Origin: Phycisphaerae bacterium
GTDB lineage: Bacteria > Planctomycetota > Phycisphaerae > UBA1845
DNA: 19,240 bases
Reading direction: 5' to 3'
Assembly (NCBI GenBank): GCA_021604825.1
Contig: BQJS01000085.1
Coordinates: forward strand, 1-19,240
A model generated the notes under the pieces. The model saw nothing but the letters and a program-made list of their open reading frames with translations. It was not told the origin of the DNA and ran no database searches. Position 1 is the stretch's first letter; each line of letters opens with the position of its first letter. The position numbers and the translations under genes were made by a program. Shown one piece after another: positions 1 through 7,248 of this stretch.

Positions 1-2
1 CT

Positions 3-341
3 GCTCGGTATAGTGATGCAGGGACCGATGCCGCGAACAATCTCAAAATGGTGGCGGCGCTGAAGGGAATCCCCCAAGCCAGTCGCACGGCGCGGTTCGT
101 GTGCGCTTTGGCGTTGGTTCAAAACGGCGATGTACTGCTCACTTCAGTGGGCACGATCGAGGGCCAGATCGTCGATGATCCGAAAGGATCCAACGGTTTC
201 GGATACGATCCTCATTTCTACGTTCCGCACCTGGGCATGACCACGGCTGAGTTGCCACCGGAACAGAAGAACGCGATCAGTCATCGTGGCCAAGCGCTGG
301 CGACGATTAAGCGCGAGCTCGTCCGACTCTGGCCCACCTGA
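3..341 (+). CDS. rdgB: RdgB/HAM1-type non-canonical purine NTP pyrophosphatase, 3' part
   Basis: The reading frame is open from the left edge, so the gene is truncated at its 5' end and only about the C-terminal 112 residues are present. Family members hydrolyse dITP, XTP and similar deaminated purine nucleotides to the monophosphate in the cytoplasm, keeping them out of DNA. Visible family signatures, in order, are ARYSD...NN.K near the edge, RTARFVCALAL, a GFGYDP loop, and TTAELPPEQKNAISHRGQAL, the typical C-terminal block with the EKN and SHRG nucleotide-contact region. The frame closes with TGA after LWPT. A methionine at 48 is internal to the conserved domain and is not the start. The next gene has its own promoter about 60 nt downstream, so this is probably the end of a separate transcription unit. 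Confidence 0.93.
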   Translation, partial: ARYSDAGTDAANNLKMVAALKGIPQASRTARFVCALALVQNGDVLLTSVGTIEGQIVDDPKGSNGFGYDPHFYVPHLGMTTAELPPEQKNAISHRGQALATIKRELVRLWPT

Positions 342-403
342 TCCGCTCCGCTTGCCCGATTCATTCGGTTGCAAATATGCCCCGCGTCGAGAGGGCACCC
401 GTC

Positions 404-431
404 TTGTACAGCGTTGAACCACGCCTATAAT
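404..431 (+). promoter_or_regulatory. Sigma70-type promoter of the polyamine cassette
   Basis: A perfect TATAAT lies at 426-431, with TTGTAC at 404-409 as the -35 and a 16-nt spacer. Transcription would begin near 438, leaving a leader of about 37 nt before the arginine decarboxylase start. No long hairpin or riboswitch-like fold fits in that leader. The elements are seen in the sequence; promoter function is inferred. Confidence 0.65.
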
Positions 432-474
432 CGAACCGCTATCAACGAAATCCCTTGCCCCAGGAGCATGATGA

Positions 475-1029
475 ATGAGCGAAACGATGGTCCCCCGGCA
501 GATGTTTTTTACCAAGGGGGTTGGAAAACACCGCAACAATCTTCAGTCGTTTGAAGCCGCCCTCCGACAGGCGGGCATTGCCCAATTCAACCTTGTCCGC
601 GTATCGAGCATATTCCCGCCGAATTGTAAAATCGTATCTCGTGAACGCGGACTCAAGGAATTGCATCCGGGCGCGATCGTTCATTGCGTCATCGCTGAGA
701 TTCGAACCAATGAGCCGAATCGACTCGTGGCTGCTGGGATTGGATTGGCTCTTCCGGCGAAGAAAATCGACTACGGGTATATCTCCGAGCATCACGCGTA
801 CGGGATGACGCATCGCAAATGCGCCGACTACGTAGAAGACATGGCCGCATCAATGTTGGCGACTACTCACGATATCGAACTCGATCCGGAAAAGGCGTAC
901 GACGAACGTCTCGAGATTTACAAAAGCAAGAAACTCGTGATCAAGACCAGAGCCCTTTGCCAGACGGCCGAGGGCGACAAGAACGGGCTTTGGACAACCG
1001 TGGTGTCCGCGGCTGTTTTTGTCCACTAA
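475..1029 (+). CDS. pdaD: Pyruvoyl-dependent arginine decarboxylase
   Basis: This 184-residue protein matches the PvlArgDC family, which decarboxylates L-arginine to agmatine using a pyruvoyl group made by self-cleavage instead of PLP. The cleavage motif VSSIFPPNC is present. Cleavage is expected between Ser44 and Ser45, giving a small beta chain and an alpha chain starting with the pyruvoyl residue. Other family features are the N-terminal FFTKGVGKH block, PGAIVHCVIAE, a glycine-rich VAAGIGLALP segment, YISEHHAYG, and the late YKSKKLVIKTRALCQTA and GLWTTVVSAAVF strands. The start at 475 is set by AGGAG at 462-466 with an 8-nt gap; the two nearby ATGs at 468 and 471 are out of frame. It is first in a cassette with a DHS-like gene and a ureohydrolase, which points to polyamine synthesis rather than acid resistance. 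Confidence 0.93.
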   Translation: MSETMVPRQMFFTKGVGKHRNNLQSFEAALRQAGIAQFNLVRVSSIFPPNCKIVSRERGLKELHPGAIVHCVIAEIRTNEPNRLVAAGIGLALPAKKIDYGYISEHHAYGMTHRKCADYVEDMAASMLATTHDIELDPEKAYDERLEIYKSKKLVIKTRALCQTAEGDKNGLWTTVVSAAVFVH

Positions 1030-1129
1030 GATCCGTTTGTGACCAATTGACCATGAATTCTGGAGAGCGCTTCGTATCGGCCTGCGATTGAAGTTGGGTT
1101 GCGAGTTTGCTTGGCGTCGGAGAAGACCA

Positions 1130-2332
1130 TTGAACAAAGACCGATATCCATGCGGAACAGAACGACCCCAAACCGCCGGATCCCCAGAAGCCGGATCCAA
1201 CGAAGCGGTCAATACCCCGCTTGACCTGAATTCATTGCCCAGCATCAACCCGCTTCAACTAAGCGGCAAGGAAAACGTCGCCGATTTGATTGACGGCGTG
1301 TATGCCAAGAGTGGGTTCAACGCCCGGCGCTTGGCCGAAGGTGCTCAGCTTTACGCCCGAATGATCGATGAAGGGGCGACGGTGGCGATGACCCTCGCTG
1401 GCGCGATGACGCCGATCGGCATGAGTGGCGTCATCATTGATCTCATGAAAGCCGGGTTCATCGATTTTGTCATATCGACAGGGGCCAACCTCTACCACGA
1501 TTTGCATCGGGCGTACGACATGCCCATGGTGCAGGGTGATTTTCTTGCAGATGACAACATATTAGCCGAGGAACGTGTCGCCCGAATCTATGACGTATTC
1601 ATTCACGATGACGATACGCTCGAAAGCACCGACGAAGTCATTCTGCAAGCTGTTCGCGACATTGACTCCGAAAAGCCTTTCTCCAGCGCCGAACTGCACG
1701 CCCACATCGGAAGGCATGTGAATAAATCGGCCTCGCATCCCGAGCGATCGTTGATGGCATGCGCGGCGGAATTGGGGATTCCGATTTATACATCGTCGCC
1801 CGGCGATTCATCGATTGGCATGAATCTGGTCATTCCGCATCTTTTTGATCGGCCGGTGAATTTGAACCCGATTCTCGACGTGATCGAGACGGCCGCCATC
1901 GTACGCGACGCCGATAAGAACGGCGTGATCGAAATCGGCGGTGGGTCGCCGAAGAACTTCTATCTGCAAACGCAGCCGACTTTGAATCAGATCTTGCATG
2001 ACGAGAGCAAGGGTGGGCATGATTACTTCCTGCAATTAACGACCGACTCACCTCACTGGGGTGGACTCAGCGGGGCGACGCCTTCGGAGGCGCGAAGTTG
2101 GGGCAAGGTTAAGGATGCGGTGTTGAACAATGTGGTCGTGTATTCGTGTGCATCGTTGACTCTACCGCTAATCGCTCAATACGCGCTGATCCGATGCAAA
2201 ACGCGATCGCAGCGCCGCTTGTATGATCGCCTTGACGAAATGGTGGCTGAACTTCGATCTGTGGCTGACGCCAACGAAACCCTGCGTTCAACGTACAAAG
2301 ATCACTACAACTTCGATCCGCTAAAGAAATGA
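1130..2332 (+). CDS. Deoxyhypusine synthase-like aminobutyl transferase (bacterial DHS family)
   Basis: The 400-residue protein has the DHS fold throughout: GATVAMTLAGAMTPIGMSG, DFVISTGANLYHD, an EIGGGSPKNFYLQ block, SGATPSEARSWGK, and the C-terminal NNVVVYSCASLTLPL strand. Eukaryotic and archaeal DHS oxidises spermidine with NAD and passes the aminobutyl group to a lysine of eIF5A. Against human DHS from memory, the catalytic Lys329 is kept (here K326, in WGK), as are Trp327 (W324), Glu323 (E320) and Ser317. His288 is Asn276, Asp313 is Trp and Asp316 is Leu. Bacteria have no eIF5A, so the acceptor must differ; a small amine yielding homospermidine is my inference. The start is uncertain. The TTG at 1130 has GGAG at 1119-1122 with 7-nt spacing; the frame also extends to a TTG at 1088. 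The last codons overlap the next gene (ATGA). Confidence 0.88.
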   Translation: MNKDRYPCGTERPQTAGSPEAGSNEAVNTPLDLNSLPSINPLQLSGKENVADLIDGVYAKSGFNARRLAEGAQLYARMIDEGATVAMTLAGAMTPIGMSGVIIDLMKAGFIDFVISTGANLYHDLHRAYDMPMVQGDFLADDNILAEERVARIYDVFIHDDDTLESTDEVILQAVRDIDSEKPFSSAELHAHIGRHVNKSASHPERSLMACAAELGIPIYTSSPGDSSIGMNLVIPHLFDRPVNLNPILDVIETAAIVRDADKNGVIEIGGGSPKNFYLQTQPTLNQILHDESKGGHDYFLQLTTDSPHWGGLSGATPSEARSWGKVKDAVLNNVVVYSCASLTLPLIAQYALIRCKTRSQRRLYDRLDEMVAELRSVADANETLRSTYKDHYNFDPLKK

Positions 2333-3198
2333 AGCACAACTTCCTAGGACTCGATGACAAGCATGCCAACTATCGCGGATCAACGTTCGCGGTCTTGCCT
2401 GTGCCCTATGATGCAACGGTGAGTTACCAGGTCGGTACGCGAATCGGACCGGCTGCGATCCTCGACGCTTCGCAACAGGTTGAGCTTTTTGATGACGAGC
2501 TTGGGACGGAGCCGTATCGGGCTGGCGTTTGCACGCTCGATGCTGTGGAGGTTCGCAGCGACGGACCGGCGGCGATGCACGAGGCGATCGTCAAATCCGC
2601 GCGCAAACCGGTTCGCGAGGGCAAGTTTCTTTTTGGAATTGGCGGTGAGCATGGCGTTACCAGCGGTTTGGTGCGTGCGGTGGCTGGTCGTTACAAAAAG
2701 CTCTCCATCTTACAGATCGACGCCCACCTGGATTTGCGCGATCAGTACGAAGGGTCGTCGTATTCACACGCGTCGGTGATGAGGCGCTGTCTGGACCATG
2801 TGGAGCGGATCGTTCCCGTTGGGATTCGCAACGTCGCCAAGGAAGAATCCACGTTCCTCAAGAAATCCGGCATCAAACCGATTTACGCACGCGACTGTCG
2901 GGAGAGTGAGGATTGGATTGATCGCGCCATCGACGGACTCGGCGACACCGTCTACGTCACCATCGATATCGATGGATTCGACCCCGCGTACGCACCGGGC
3001 ACCGGTACGCCAGAACCAGGTGGGTTGGACTGGTATCAGGTGACAGCCCTGCTGCGACAGGTCGCCGAACAGCGACGGATCGTAGCCGCCGACATCGTGG
3101 AAGTGCTGCCCATCCCGGGTCAACCAGTGACGGAATTCCTCGCAGCCCGGTTGGCTTATCGACTGATGGCCTATGTGCATGCCGCGTCCAAGTCGTGA
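2329..3198 (+). CDS. speB: Agmatinase-type ureohydrolase
   Basis: This 289-residue protein belongs to the arginase/agmatinase superfamily, binuclear manganese enzymes that hydrolyse a guanidino group to urea and an amine. All metal-ligand motifs are present: GGEHGVT with H108, DAHLD with D131, H133 and D135, and DIDGFDP with D213 and D215. The PGTGTPEPGGL loop is typical of agmatinase-like members. Length is normal. The ATG overlaps the stop codon of the DHS-like gene by four bases, so the two are very probably translationally coupled. Agmatine from the first gene of the cassette is the simplest substrate, giving putrescine and urea. A guanidino-polyamine made by the DHS-like enzyme is equally consistent with the context, since relatives in other bacteria act on aminopropylagmatine. 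Family assignment is firm; exact substrate is inferred. Confidence 0.9.
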   Translation: MKHNFLGLDDKHANYRGSTFAVLPVPYDATVSYQVGTRIGPAAILDASQQVELFDDELGTEPYRAGVCTLDAVEVRSDGPAAMHEAIVKSARKPVREGKFLFGIGGEHGVTSGLVRAVAGRYKKLSILQIDAHLDLRDQYEGSSYSHASVMRRCLDHVERIVPVGIRNVAKEESTFLKKSGIKPIYARDCRESEDWIDRAIDGLGDTVYVTIDIDGFDPAYAPGTGTPEPGGLDWYQVTALLRQVAEQRRIVAADIVEVLPIPGQPVTEFLAARLAYRLMAYVHAASKS

Positions 3199-3214
3199 TC
3201 GCAATTCGCCCGCG

Positions 3215-3243
3215 TTGTGACTTTTCGATTCGACACCTATAAT
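3215..3243 (+). promoter_or_regulatory. Sigma70-type promoter of thiS-thiG
   Basis: TTGTGA at 3215-3220 and a perfect TATAAT at 3238-3243 are separated by 17 nt, starting 16 nt after the ureohydrolase stop codon. The predicted transcript begins near 3250 and leaves only about 40 nt before thiS, too short for a TPP riboswitch. This suggests that the thiamine genes are a separate transcription unit from the polyamine cassette and are not TPP-riboswitch controlled from this promoter. Confidence 0.65.
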
Positions 3244-3290
3244 CGCCAGCGAGTATTGCGGGCGGCAAATTCAGCGGGATTCATCGGGTC

Positions 3291-3491
3291 ATGCAAGTCA
3301 TCGTCAATGGCAAAGAACGCGAGTTGGACGACAGCATCAGCGTGTCTGCATTGCTCGATTTGTACGAACTCGAACCGATCCGGGCGGCGGTGGAGATCAA
3401 CGAAGAGTTGGTTCCCCGGGCAACATTTTTAGATACGACCATACAAGCTGGCGATCGCATTGAGATCGTGACGTTTGTGGGTGGGGGTTAG
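3291..3491 (+). CDS. thiS: Sulfur carrier protein ThiS
   Basis: This is a 66-residue ubiquitin-fold protein ending in Gly-Gly (VTFVGGG). The terminal glycine is adenylylated by ThiF and converted to a thiocarboxylate, which supplies sulfur for the thiazole ring of thiamine. The family pattern is clear: MQVIVNGKE at the start, a helix with ALLDLYEL, EINEELVPR, and AGDRIEIVTFVGGG at the end. It lies 6 nt before thiG, its direct partner, with which it forms a complex. The ribosome binding site is weak (only a CGGG-like stretch upstream of 3291), but the ATG fits the family start exactly. Confidence 0.95.
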   Translation: MQVIVNGKERELDDSISVSALLDLYELEPIRAAVEINEELVPRATFLDTTIQAGDRIEIVTFVGGG

Positions 3492-3497
3492 ATCGAA

Positions 3498-4319
3498 GTG
3501 GATACTTACAAGGTTGGATCGTTCAATTTTTCGTCGCGACTTTTTGTTGGGACGGGTAAGTACGCATCGTTTGAGCAGATGTCGGCTGCCTTGGATGCGT
3601 CGGAGGCGGAAGTGGTTACGGTCGCGGTTCGACGCGATTGCTTGACCGAAGCCGGTGGTGCCCGCGAAGATTCGATTCTCGATCACATCGACATGAATCG
3701 TTTCACGATTCTGCCGAATACGGCTGGCTGCTTCAACGCGAAGGACGCGATTCGGGCGGCCAGGCTCGGCCGAGAGTTGCTCGAAGGTCAGGGCAACAAG
3801 GGGTACAACTGGGTCAAGCTCGAAGTTCTGGGTGATCGCAAGACGTTGCTGCCGGATCCGATTGGCACGCTTGAAGCCACCGAGAAACTCATTGAACTCG
3901 GTTTCGAGGTGCTGGTTTATACAAACGACGATCCAATTCTCGCGAAGCGACTTAAAGATACCGGTGCGGCGAGCGTCATGCCAGCCGGCGCGCCGATCGG
4001 AACTGGACTGGGCATACTCAATCGAAACAACATCCGCCTTTGTTTGGAGTCGCTCAAAGATGGCGATCCCGATTATCCGGTGATCGTCGATGCGGGCGTG
4101 GGCACAGCGTCGGATGTGGCTGTCGCGATGGAATTGGGAGCTGATGGGGTGTTACTTAACACGGGAATCGCCAGTGCGAAAGACCCGGTGAAGATGGCCA
4201 AGGCGATGGCCCATGCGATTCAAGCGGGGCGGCTGGCGTATCAAGCAGGGCGGATCGCACGGAAGCCCTACGCAACGGCATCGTCGCCCATGGAAGGGTT
4301 GATCGAGGCCACGACCTAA
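3498..4319 (+). CDS. thiG: Thiazole synthase ThiG
   Basis: ThiG condenses 1-deoxy-D-xylulose 5-phosphate, dehydroglycine and the sulfur of ThiS thiocarboxylate into the thiazole phosphate moiety of thiamine. The 273-residue TIM-barrel protein shows [10 protein letters not shown] at the start, the TVAVRR strand, [18 protein letters not shown] containing the Schiff-base lysine (K107 here), [13 protein letters not shown], and [31 protein letters not shown] with the phosphate-binding loop. The start is GTG at 3498, six bases after the thiS stop; it gives the usual family N-terminus. No other thiamine genes (thiC, thiE, thiF, thiH, thiO) occur in the window, so the rest of the pathway must be encoded elsewhere. 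Confidence 0.96.
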   Translation: MDTYKVGSFNFSSRLFVGTGKYASFEQMSAALDASEAEVVTVAVRRDCLTEAGGAREDSILDHIDMNRFTILPNTAGCFNAKDAIRAARLGRELLEGQGNKGYNWVKLEVLGDRKTLLPDPIGTLEATEKLIELGFEVLVYTNDDPILAKRLKDTGAASVMPAGAPIGTGLGILNRNNIRLCLESLKDGDPDYPVIVDAGVGTASDVAVAMELGADGVLLNTGIASAKDPVKMAKAMAHAIQAGRLAYQAGRIARKPYATASSPMEGLIEATT

Positions 4320-4354
4320 GGCGTTCAACCGTTTGATCTTGCGAGTTGCCCAAT

Positions 4355-4434
4355 CGTCACCCCCGCGAAAGCGGGAGTGCAGAATGGGTTGAAGAACGTA
4401 CCGGACGTGGATTCCCGATTTCGCGGGAATGACG
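4355..4434. repeat. Short inverted-repeat (MITE/REP-like) element, copy 1
   Basis: The 80-bp element starts with CGTCAC and ends with ATGACG, and its two ends are imperfect inverted copies of each other. Each end is itself a hairpin: CCCGC-GAAA-GCGGG at 4362-4375 and ATTCCCG/CGGGAAT at 4411-4430. A second copy with the same architecture lies at 17119-17206. Elements of this look are dispersed in many bacterial genomes, where out-of-frame translation gives peptides such as VIPAKAGIH. It sits between thiG and the next gene and may also serve as a transcription stop. It encodes no protein. Confidence 0.8.
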
Positions 4435-4463
4435 AGCCAGCGGAGTAGATCGGAGCCGATTCA

Positions 4464-4916
4464 GTGCGTCGCATTATCCGAAACCGCATACTGATTTCGG
4501 TCATTGCCCTGGGCCTTCTGAATTTCGCGGTCTATACGTTCTTCTATTGGTACTTCCAAGGCGACGCCAGCAACGGATTCATTCGCGGCGGGCAGTTCTT
4601 CCTGAAGGGGCATTTCCTACGCATGCCCGACGGTCAAGCCAGTGAAGCCGTCTCAAAGGGCGTGTGGATCTACAGCTACTTGCATTCGATCACGATTTGG
4701 CCGACGGCTGGTGCGGTGGTCATTGCGATGCTGATTCTATCTCGACCGCACATCATCGCGACGATCAATTCCGACTCATTCTTCGACGGGCGGCTACTGG
4801 TCAACGGCTGCCTGCTTTTCGTGAGCGCGGTCAGCATCATCAGCATGGCCATCTTCATGTTCAATTTTTGGCAAGCGCTGGAAGCGATACGCAACGGGCA
4901 AGATTTTGGATTATGA
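4464..4916 (+). CDS. Small inner-membrane protein of unknown function, three predicted helices
   Basis: I do not recognise the family. The 150-residue protein starts at a GTG preceded by CGGAG at 4451-4455 with good spacing. It has a basic N-terminus (MRRIIRNR), a first hydrophobic segment at about residues 9-29, an exposed loop of about 45 residues containing aromatic and basic residues, a second helix at about 74-93 (TIWPTAGAVVIAMLILS), and a third at about 111-133 (LLVNGCLLFVSAVSIISMAIFMF). No catalytic motif is visible. It stands alone between an inverted-repeat element and a convergently transcribed outer-membrane protein gene, so context gives no functional clue. Codon use looks like that of its neighbours. 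Confidence 0.72.
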   Translation: MRRIIRNRILISVIALGLLNFAVYTFFYWYFQGDASNGFIRGGQFFLKGHFLRMPDGQASEAVSKGVWIYSYLHSITIWPTAGAVVIAMLILSRPHIIATINSDSFFDGRLLVNGCLLFVSAVSIISMAIFMFNFWQALEAIRNGQDFGL

Positions 4917-4943
4917 ATTGAGGCCAATTCGAAAAGAATCGGC

Positions 4944-5005
4944 AGGGTCCGTTGTGCGGACCGGGCTGGTTTGAGCGTGCGCAATTGGTCCGCACAGCGG
5001 ACCCT
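4944..5005. terminator. 19-bp inverted repeat between convergent genes, possible bidirectional terminator
   Basis: The arms AGGGTCCGTTGTGCGGACC (4944-4962) and GGTCCGCACAGCGGACCCT (4987-5005) pair over 19 bp with one mismatch around a 24-nt loop. It lies just after the membrane-protein stop codon (4916) and two bases before the last codon of the minus-strand efflux gene (5008). No clear T-run follows on either strand, so a dispersed repeat that doubles as a 3' end is as likely as a classical terminator. Confidence 0.5.
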
Positions 5006-5007
5006 AC

Positions 5008-6849
5008 TTAGTTATTGGGATCGTCAGAGTCGTCAAACGCCAGTTCGATGTTGTTGTATCGAAGCAGGGTTCCTTTGGACCGTTCCAATTCGATGATGCC
5101 GATGCCGTAGTCGATCATCGCTGAGAGCAAATCGCTGCGGGCAGCCGCCAATCCCTGACGCGTGTTCAATTCATTATTGAGCGTCAAGAAGTCCTGCTTC
5201 TCAGCCCGCTCGATGATCGACTCGACCTGATCTTCGCGAGCGTTTGCGGCGATCAGGCTCGGTTCGATCTGATCAGACTGGGCGTTGAGGTTGCGAACGG
5301 CCACATTGGTTTCGAGAATCACCTGCTCGAAGGTCTGCTTGAGATTGGCAATCGCCTGGGCCTGCTGGAGTTTTTCGCGCTTCAGCGCCGCCCGTCGGGC
5401 TCGATTGCCGATGGGGATTTCAAAATCTATGCCGATGAAGTACTCGGTAAAATCGTGCTTGGTCAGCTGGCTAAACGAGTCGTGGCTGCTTGGGCCGAGC
5501 CCATCGACCGTGTAGCGAAACGTGACATCCAGTTGAGGCATGGCCTGATTCTTCGCAACACCGGTGCGGATGTTTGCCGAATTAATCCCCAGCTTGGCTT
5601 CGACCAGTTCCGCGCGATTCTCCAATGCCGTATTCACTTCGTCCAACCGGTCAATCGCCAGAGGCAAGTAGTTTGGCACGCTGACGGGTACGATCTCGAT
5701 GTCGCCAGCCAAGTCCAATTCGGGGTCGTTGATAAGCGCGATCAACCGATCCTCAGCATTTTGAACATTGGCGGCCAACTGAATGAAGTCGGCTTTTGAC
5801 GATTCCAGTCGGGCCCGCGTGTCAGCCAACTGAATCGTATAAACGTCAAACTCGCGGCGTGCGTCGAGCTTGTTGTAGATTTGCTCAAAGCTGGCGAGAA
5901 GTTTCGCCGAAACCACCAGCGCCCGTCGCGCCTGCACCAAGCGCCAATACGATTCCTCGACCTGCTTGACGGTTTCACGAATCTGACGTCGATACTGCTG
6001 CGTTGCCACCCGCCGGCCAATCTTGCTGAGGCGAATCTGCGAACGATTGGCGTCCAGCCCAAAACCGCGCAGAAGCGGTTGACGCATGTCCACAACAAAA
6101 CGCGAAATCCACTGGGGGTTGAGCGTTTGAAACTGGAAGTTGTTGCTCGATCGATCGACCGAATAAAACGCCTGCAACTGCATGCCGGTGGGCAACTGCT
6201 TTCGGATGCCGGATTGCAAACTGAATTGCTCGATCTTGGAGCCTTGCAGGGCGTTGGCCGTCGGCTGATCAACCTTGTTGTTGGTCAAGCTGGTGAAGAA
6301 CGATGCGTCGAATGCTGCTTCAGCTTCGACCACGCGGGTCTGTTCGATCGCAGGGTTGTAGCTGGCGACCCGGATCGAGAAGCTGTTCGCGAGCATCCGC
6401 TCGATTGTGTCTTCAAGCGTCAGGTAGAGTTTTTCTGGGCGGCTTATCGAGTCGATCCGGGCGATCAAACGCTCGAGCGGGCCAATCCGAATGGGCAGGT
6501 TCTCAGCCGCCAGTCGGGCAGCGGCATCTTTGCGGGCGTCGATCGGGTCAGGCAGATGATGGAGAACGTGTTCGACGAACTCGGCTTCGCTCATGGTTCG
6601 GTCGGAACCGGCGACATCGCGCCCGTATTGAACTTCGATCGATCGCGGGTCTTCGATGATGCTCTGACTCGTCTCGGTCCGCTGCGCCGGTACAACGGTC
6701 CCTTGTGAGTTGGTGTCGCCGGACGCGGTCACCGAAGATGTTTGGGGCCCGTCACCGACGTTAACTGGTGTCATGGGAAGCGGTTCAGAAGGGCCGACCG
6801 CCATCGCAATCAGGATGGAAGCGGCATTGAGCAAAACAGGGGCATGCAT
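5008..6849 (-). CDS. TolC-like outer-membrane efflux protein
   Basis: The 613-residue protein fits the outer membrane efflux protein (OEP/TolC) family, trimeric channels that carry substrates from inner-membrane pumps across the outer membrane. A hydrophobic N-terminal segment (LLNAASILIAMAVG) looks like a signal sequence, though its basic region is weak; an in-frame stop just upstream rules out a longer start. About 100 polar residues follow before the core. The core shows a QPLLRGFG strand, long helical stretches (ETVKQVEESYWRLVQARRAL; then ESSKADFIQLAANVQNAEDR), a second repeat with IGIDFEIPIGNRARRAALKREKL, and a final helix ending in LERSKGTLLRYNNI. The family usually has about 420-500 residues, so the N-terminal region is an extension. 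No adaptor or pump gene is adjacent, so its partners are unknown. Confidence 0.88.
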   Translation of the reverse strand: MHAPVLLNAASILIAMAVGPSEPLPMTPVNVGDGPQTSSVTASGDTNSQGTVVPAQRTETSQSIIEDPRSIEVQYGRDVAGSDRTMSEAEFVEHVLHHLPDPIDARKDAAARLAAENLPIRIGPLERLIARIDSISRPEKLYLTLEDTIERMLANSFSIRVASYNPAIEQTRVVEAEAAFDASFFTSLTNNKVDQPTANALQGSKIEQFSLQSGIRKQLPTGMQLQAFYSVDRSSNNFQFQTLNPQWISRFVVDMRQPLLRGFGLDANRSQIRLSKIGRRVATQQYRRQIRETVKQVEESYWRLVQARRALVVSAKLLASFEQIYNKLDARREFDVYTIQLADTRARLESSKADFIQLAANVQNAEDRLIALINDPELDLAGDIEIVPVSVPNYLPLAIDRLDEVNTALENRAELVEAKLGINSANIRTGVAKNQAMPQLDVTFRYTVDGLGPSSHDSFSQLTKHDFTEYFIGIDFEIPIGNRARRAALKREKLQQAQAIANLKQTFEQVILETNVAVRNLNAQSDQIEPSLIAANAREDQVESIIERAEKQDFLTLNNELNTRQGLAAARSDLLSAMIDYGIGIIELERSKGTLLRYNNIELAFDDSDDPNN

Positions 6850-7130
6850 GATGGATTTACACTTTGTCTAACGCGATGTTGAAATCGTGCCTGCAGACGC
6901 AACTGCAATTTTTCCGCCGCAAGACGATGGAGACTTCGAGTGCCGCGCCGCACCACGCTCCTCCATGGCATCTCACATTTCGGGTCAGCGGCGATGTTAG
7001 CACTGCCTTGCCGGGTGCGTCAACACATTCCGATGTCTTAGATCGTCGAATGTGGTCAGATCAACTGGAATAAATGGGGTTCGCACCCAATGGCCCGATT
7101 CGGCTTGCGGCTAGTGGGGTGGCAGTAGAT

Positions 7131-7158
7131 TTGCTAACATTGTCTCGGGCAATACGAT
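7131..7158 (+). promoter_or_regulatory. Possible promoter of the phosphohexomutase gene
   Basis: TTGCTA at 7131-7136 and TACGAT at 7153-7158 are 16 nt apart, each matching four of six consensus bases. The transcript would carry a leader of about 85 nt that includes the 15-bp tandem repeat. This is a weak match, offered because the region is otherwise the only upstream space. Confidence 0.35.
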
Positions 7159-7187
7159 GCAGACCGGGCTCGGTGGATGTTTCGCTC

Positions 7188-7217
7188 TGCCGTGTCGGCT
7201 TGTGCCGTGTCGGTTTC
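7188..7217. repeat. Two tandem 15-bp direct repeats in the leader of the phosphohexomutase gene
   Basis: TGCCGTGTCGGCTTG (7188-7202) is followed at once by TGCCGTGTCGGTTTC (7203-7217). The two units differ at two positions near the end. The repeat lies 32 nt before the GTG start, in the likely untranslated leader. It could be a simple slippage duplication or a paired binding site. Confidence 0.6.
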
Positions 7218-7248
7218 TGTGGAATTCTGTCGATAGGACAATCAAACC

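Larger units (their letters stand above)
6850..7248. other. Intergenic region between divergent genes
   Basis: This 399-bp stretch separates the minus-strand efflux gene from the plus-strand phosphohexomutase. I see no convincing gene in it. The short open frames at 6864-7073 and 7074-7262 have no protein-like composition or good ribosome binding site. It holds a possible promoter (7131-7158) and a tandem direct repeat (7188-7217), and should contain the efflux gene promoter, which I could not place. Confidence 0.6.

Noticed and set aside
3244..3290. TPP riboswitch ahead of thiS
   Set aside because: The leader between the predicted start of transcription and thiS is only about 40 nt, and no CUGAGA-type conserved core is present.
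5881..6708. Plus-strand open frame of 275 codons opposite the efflux gene
   Set aside because: Antisense shadow of the TolC-like coding region, with no recognisable domain.
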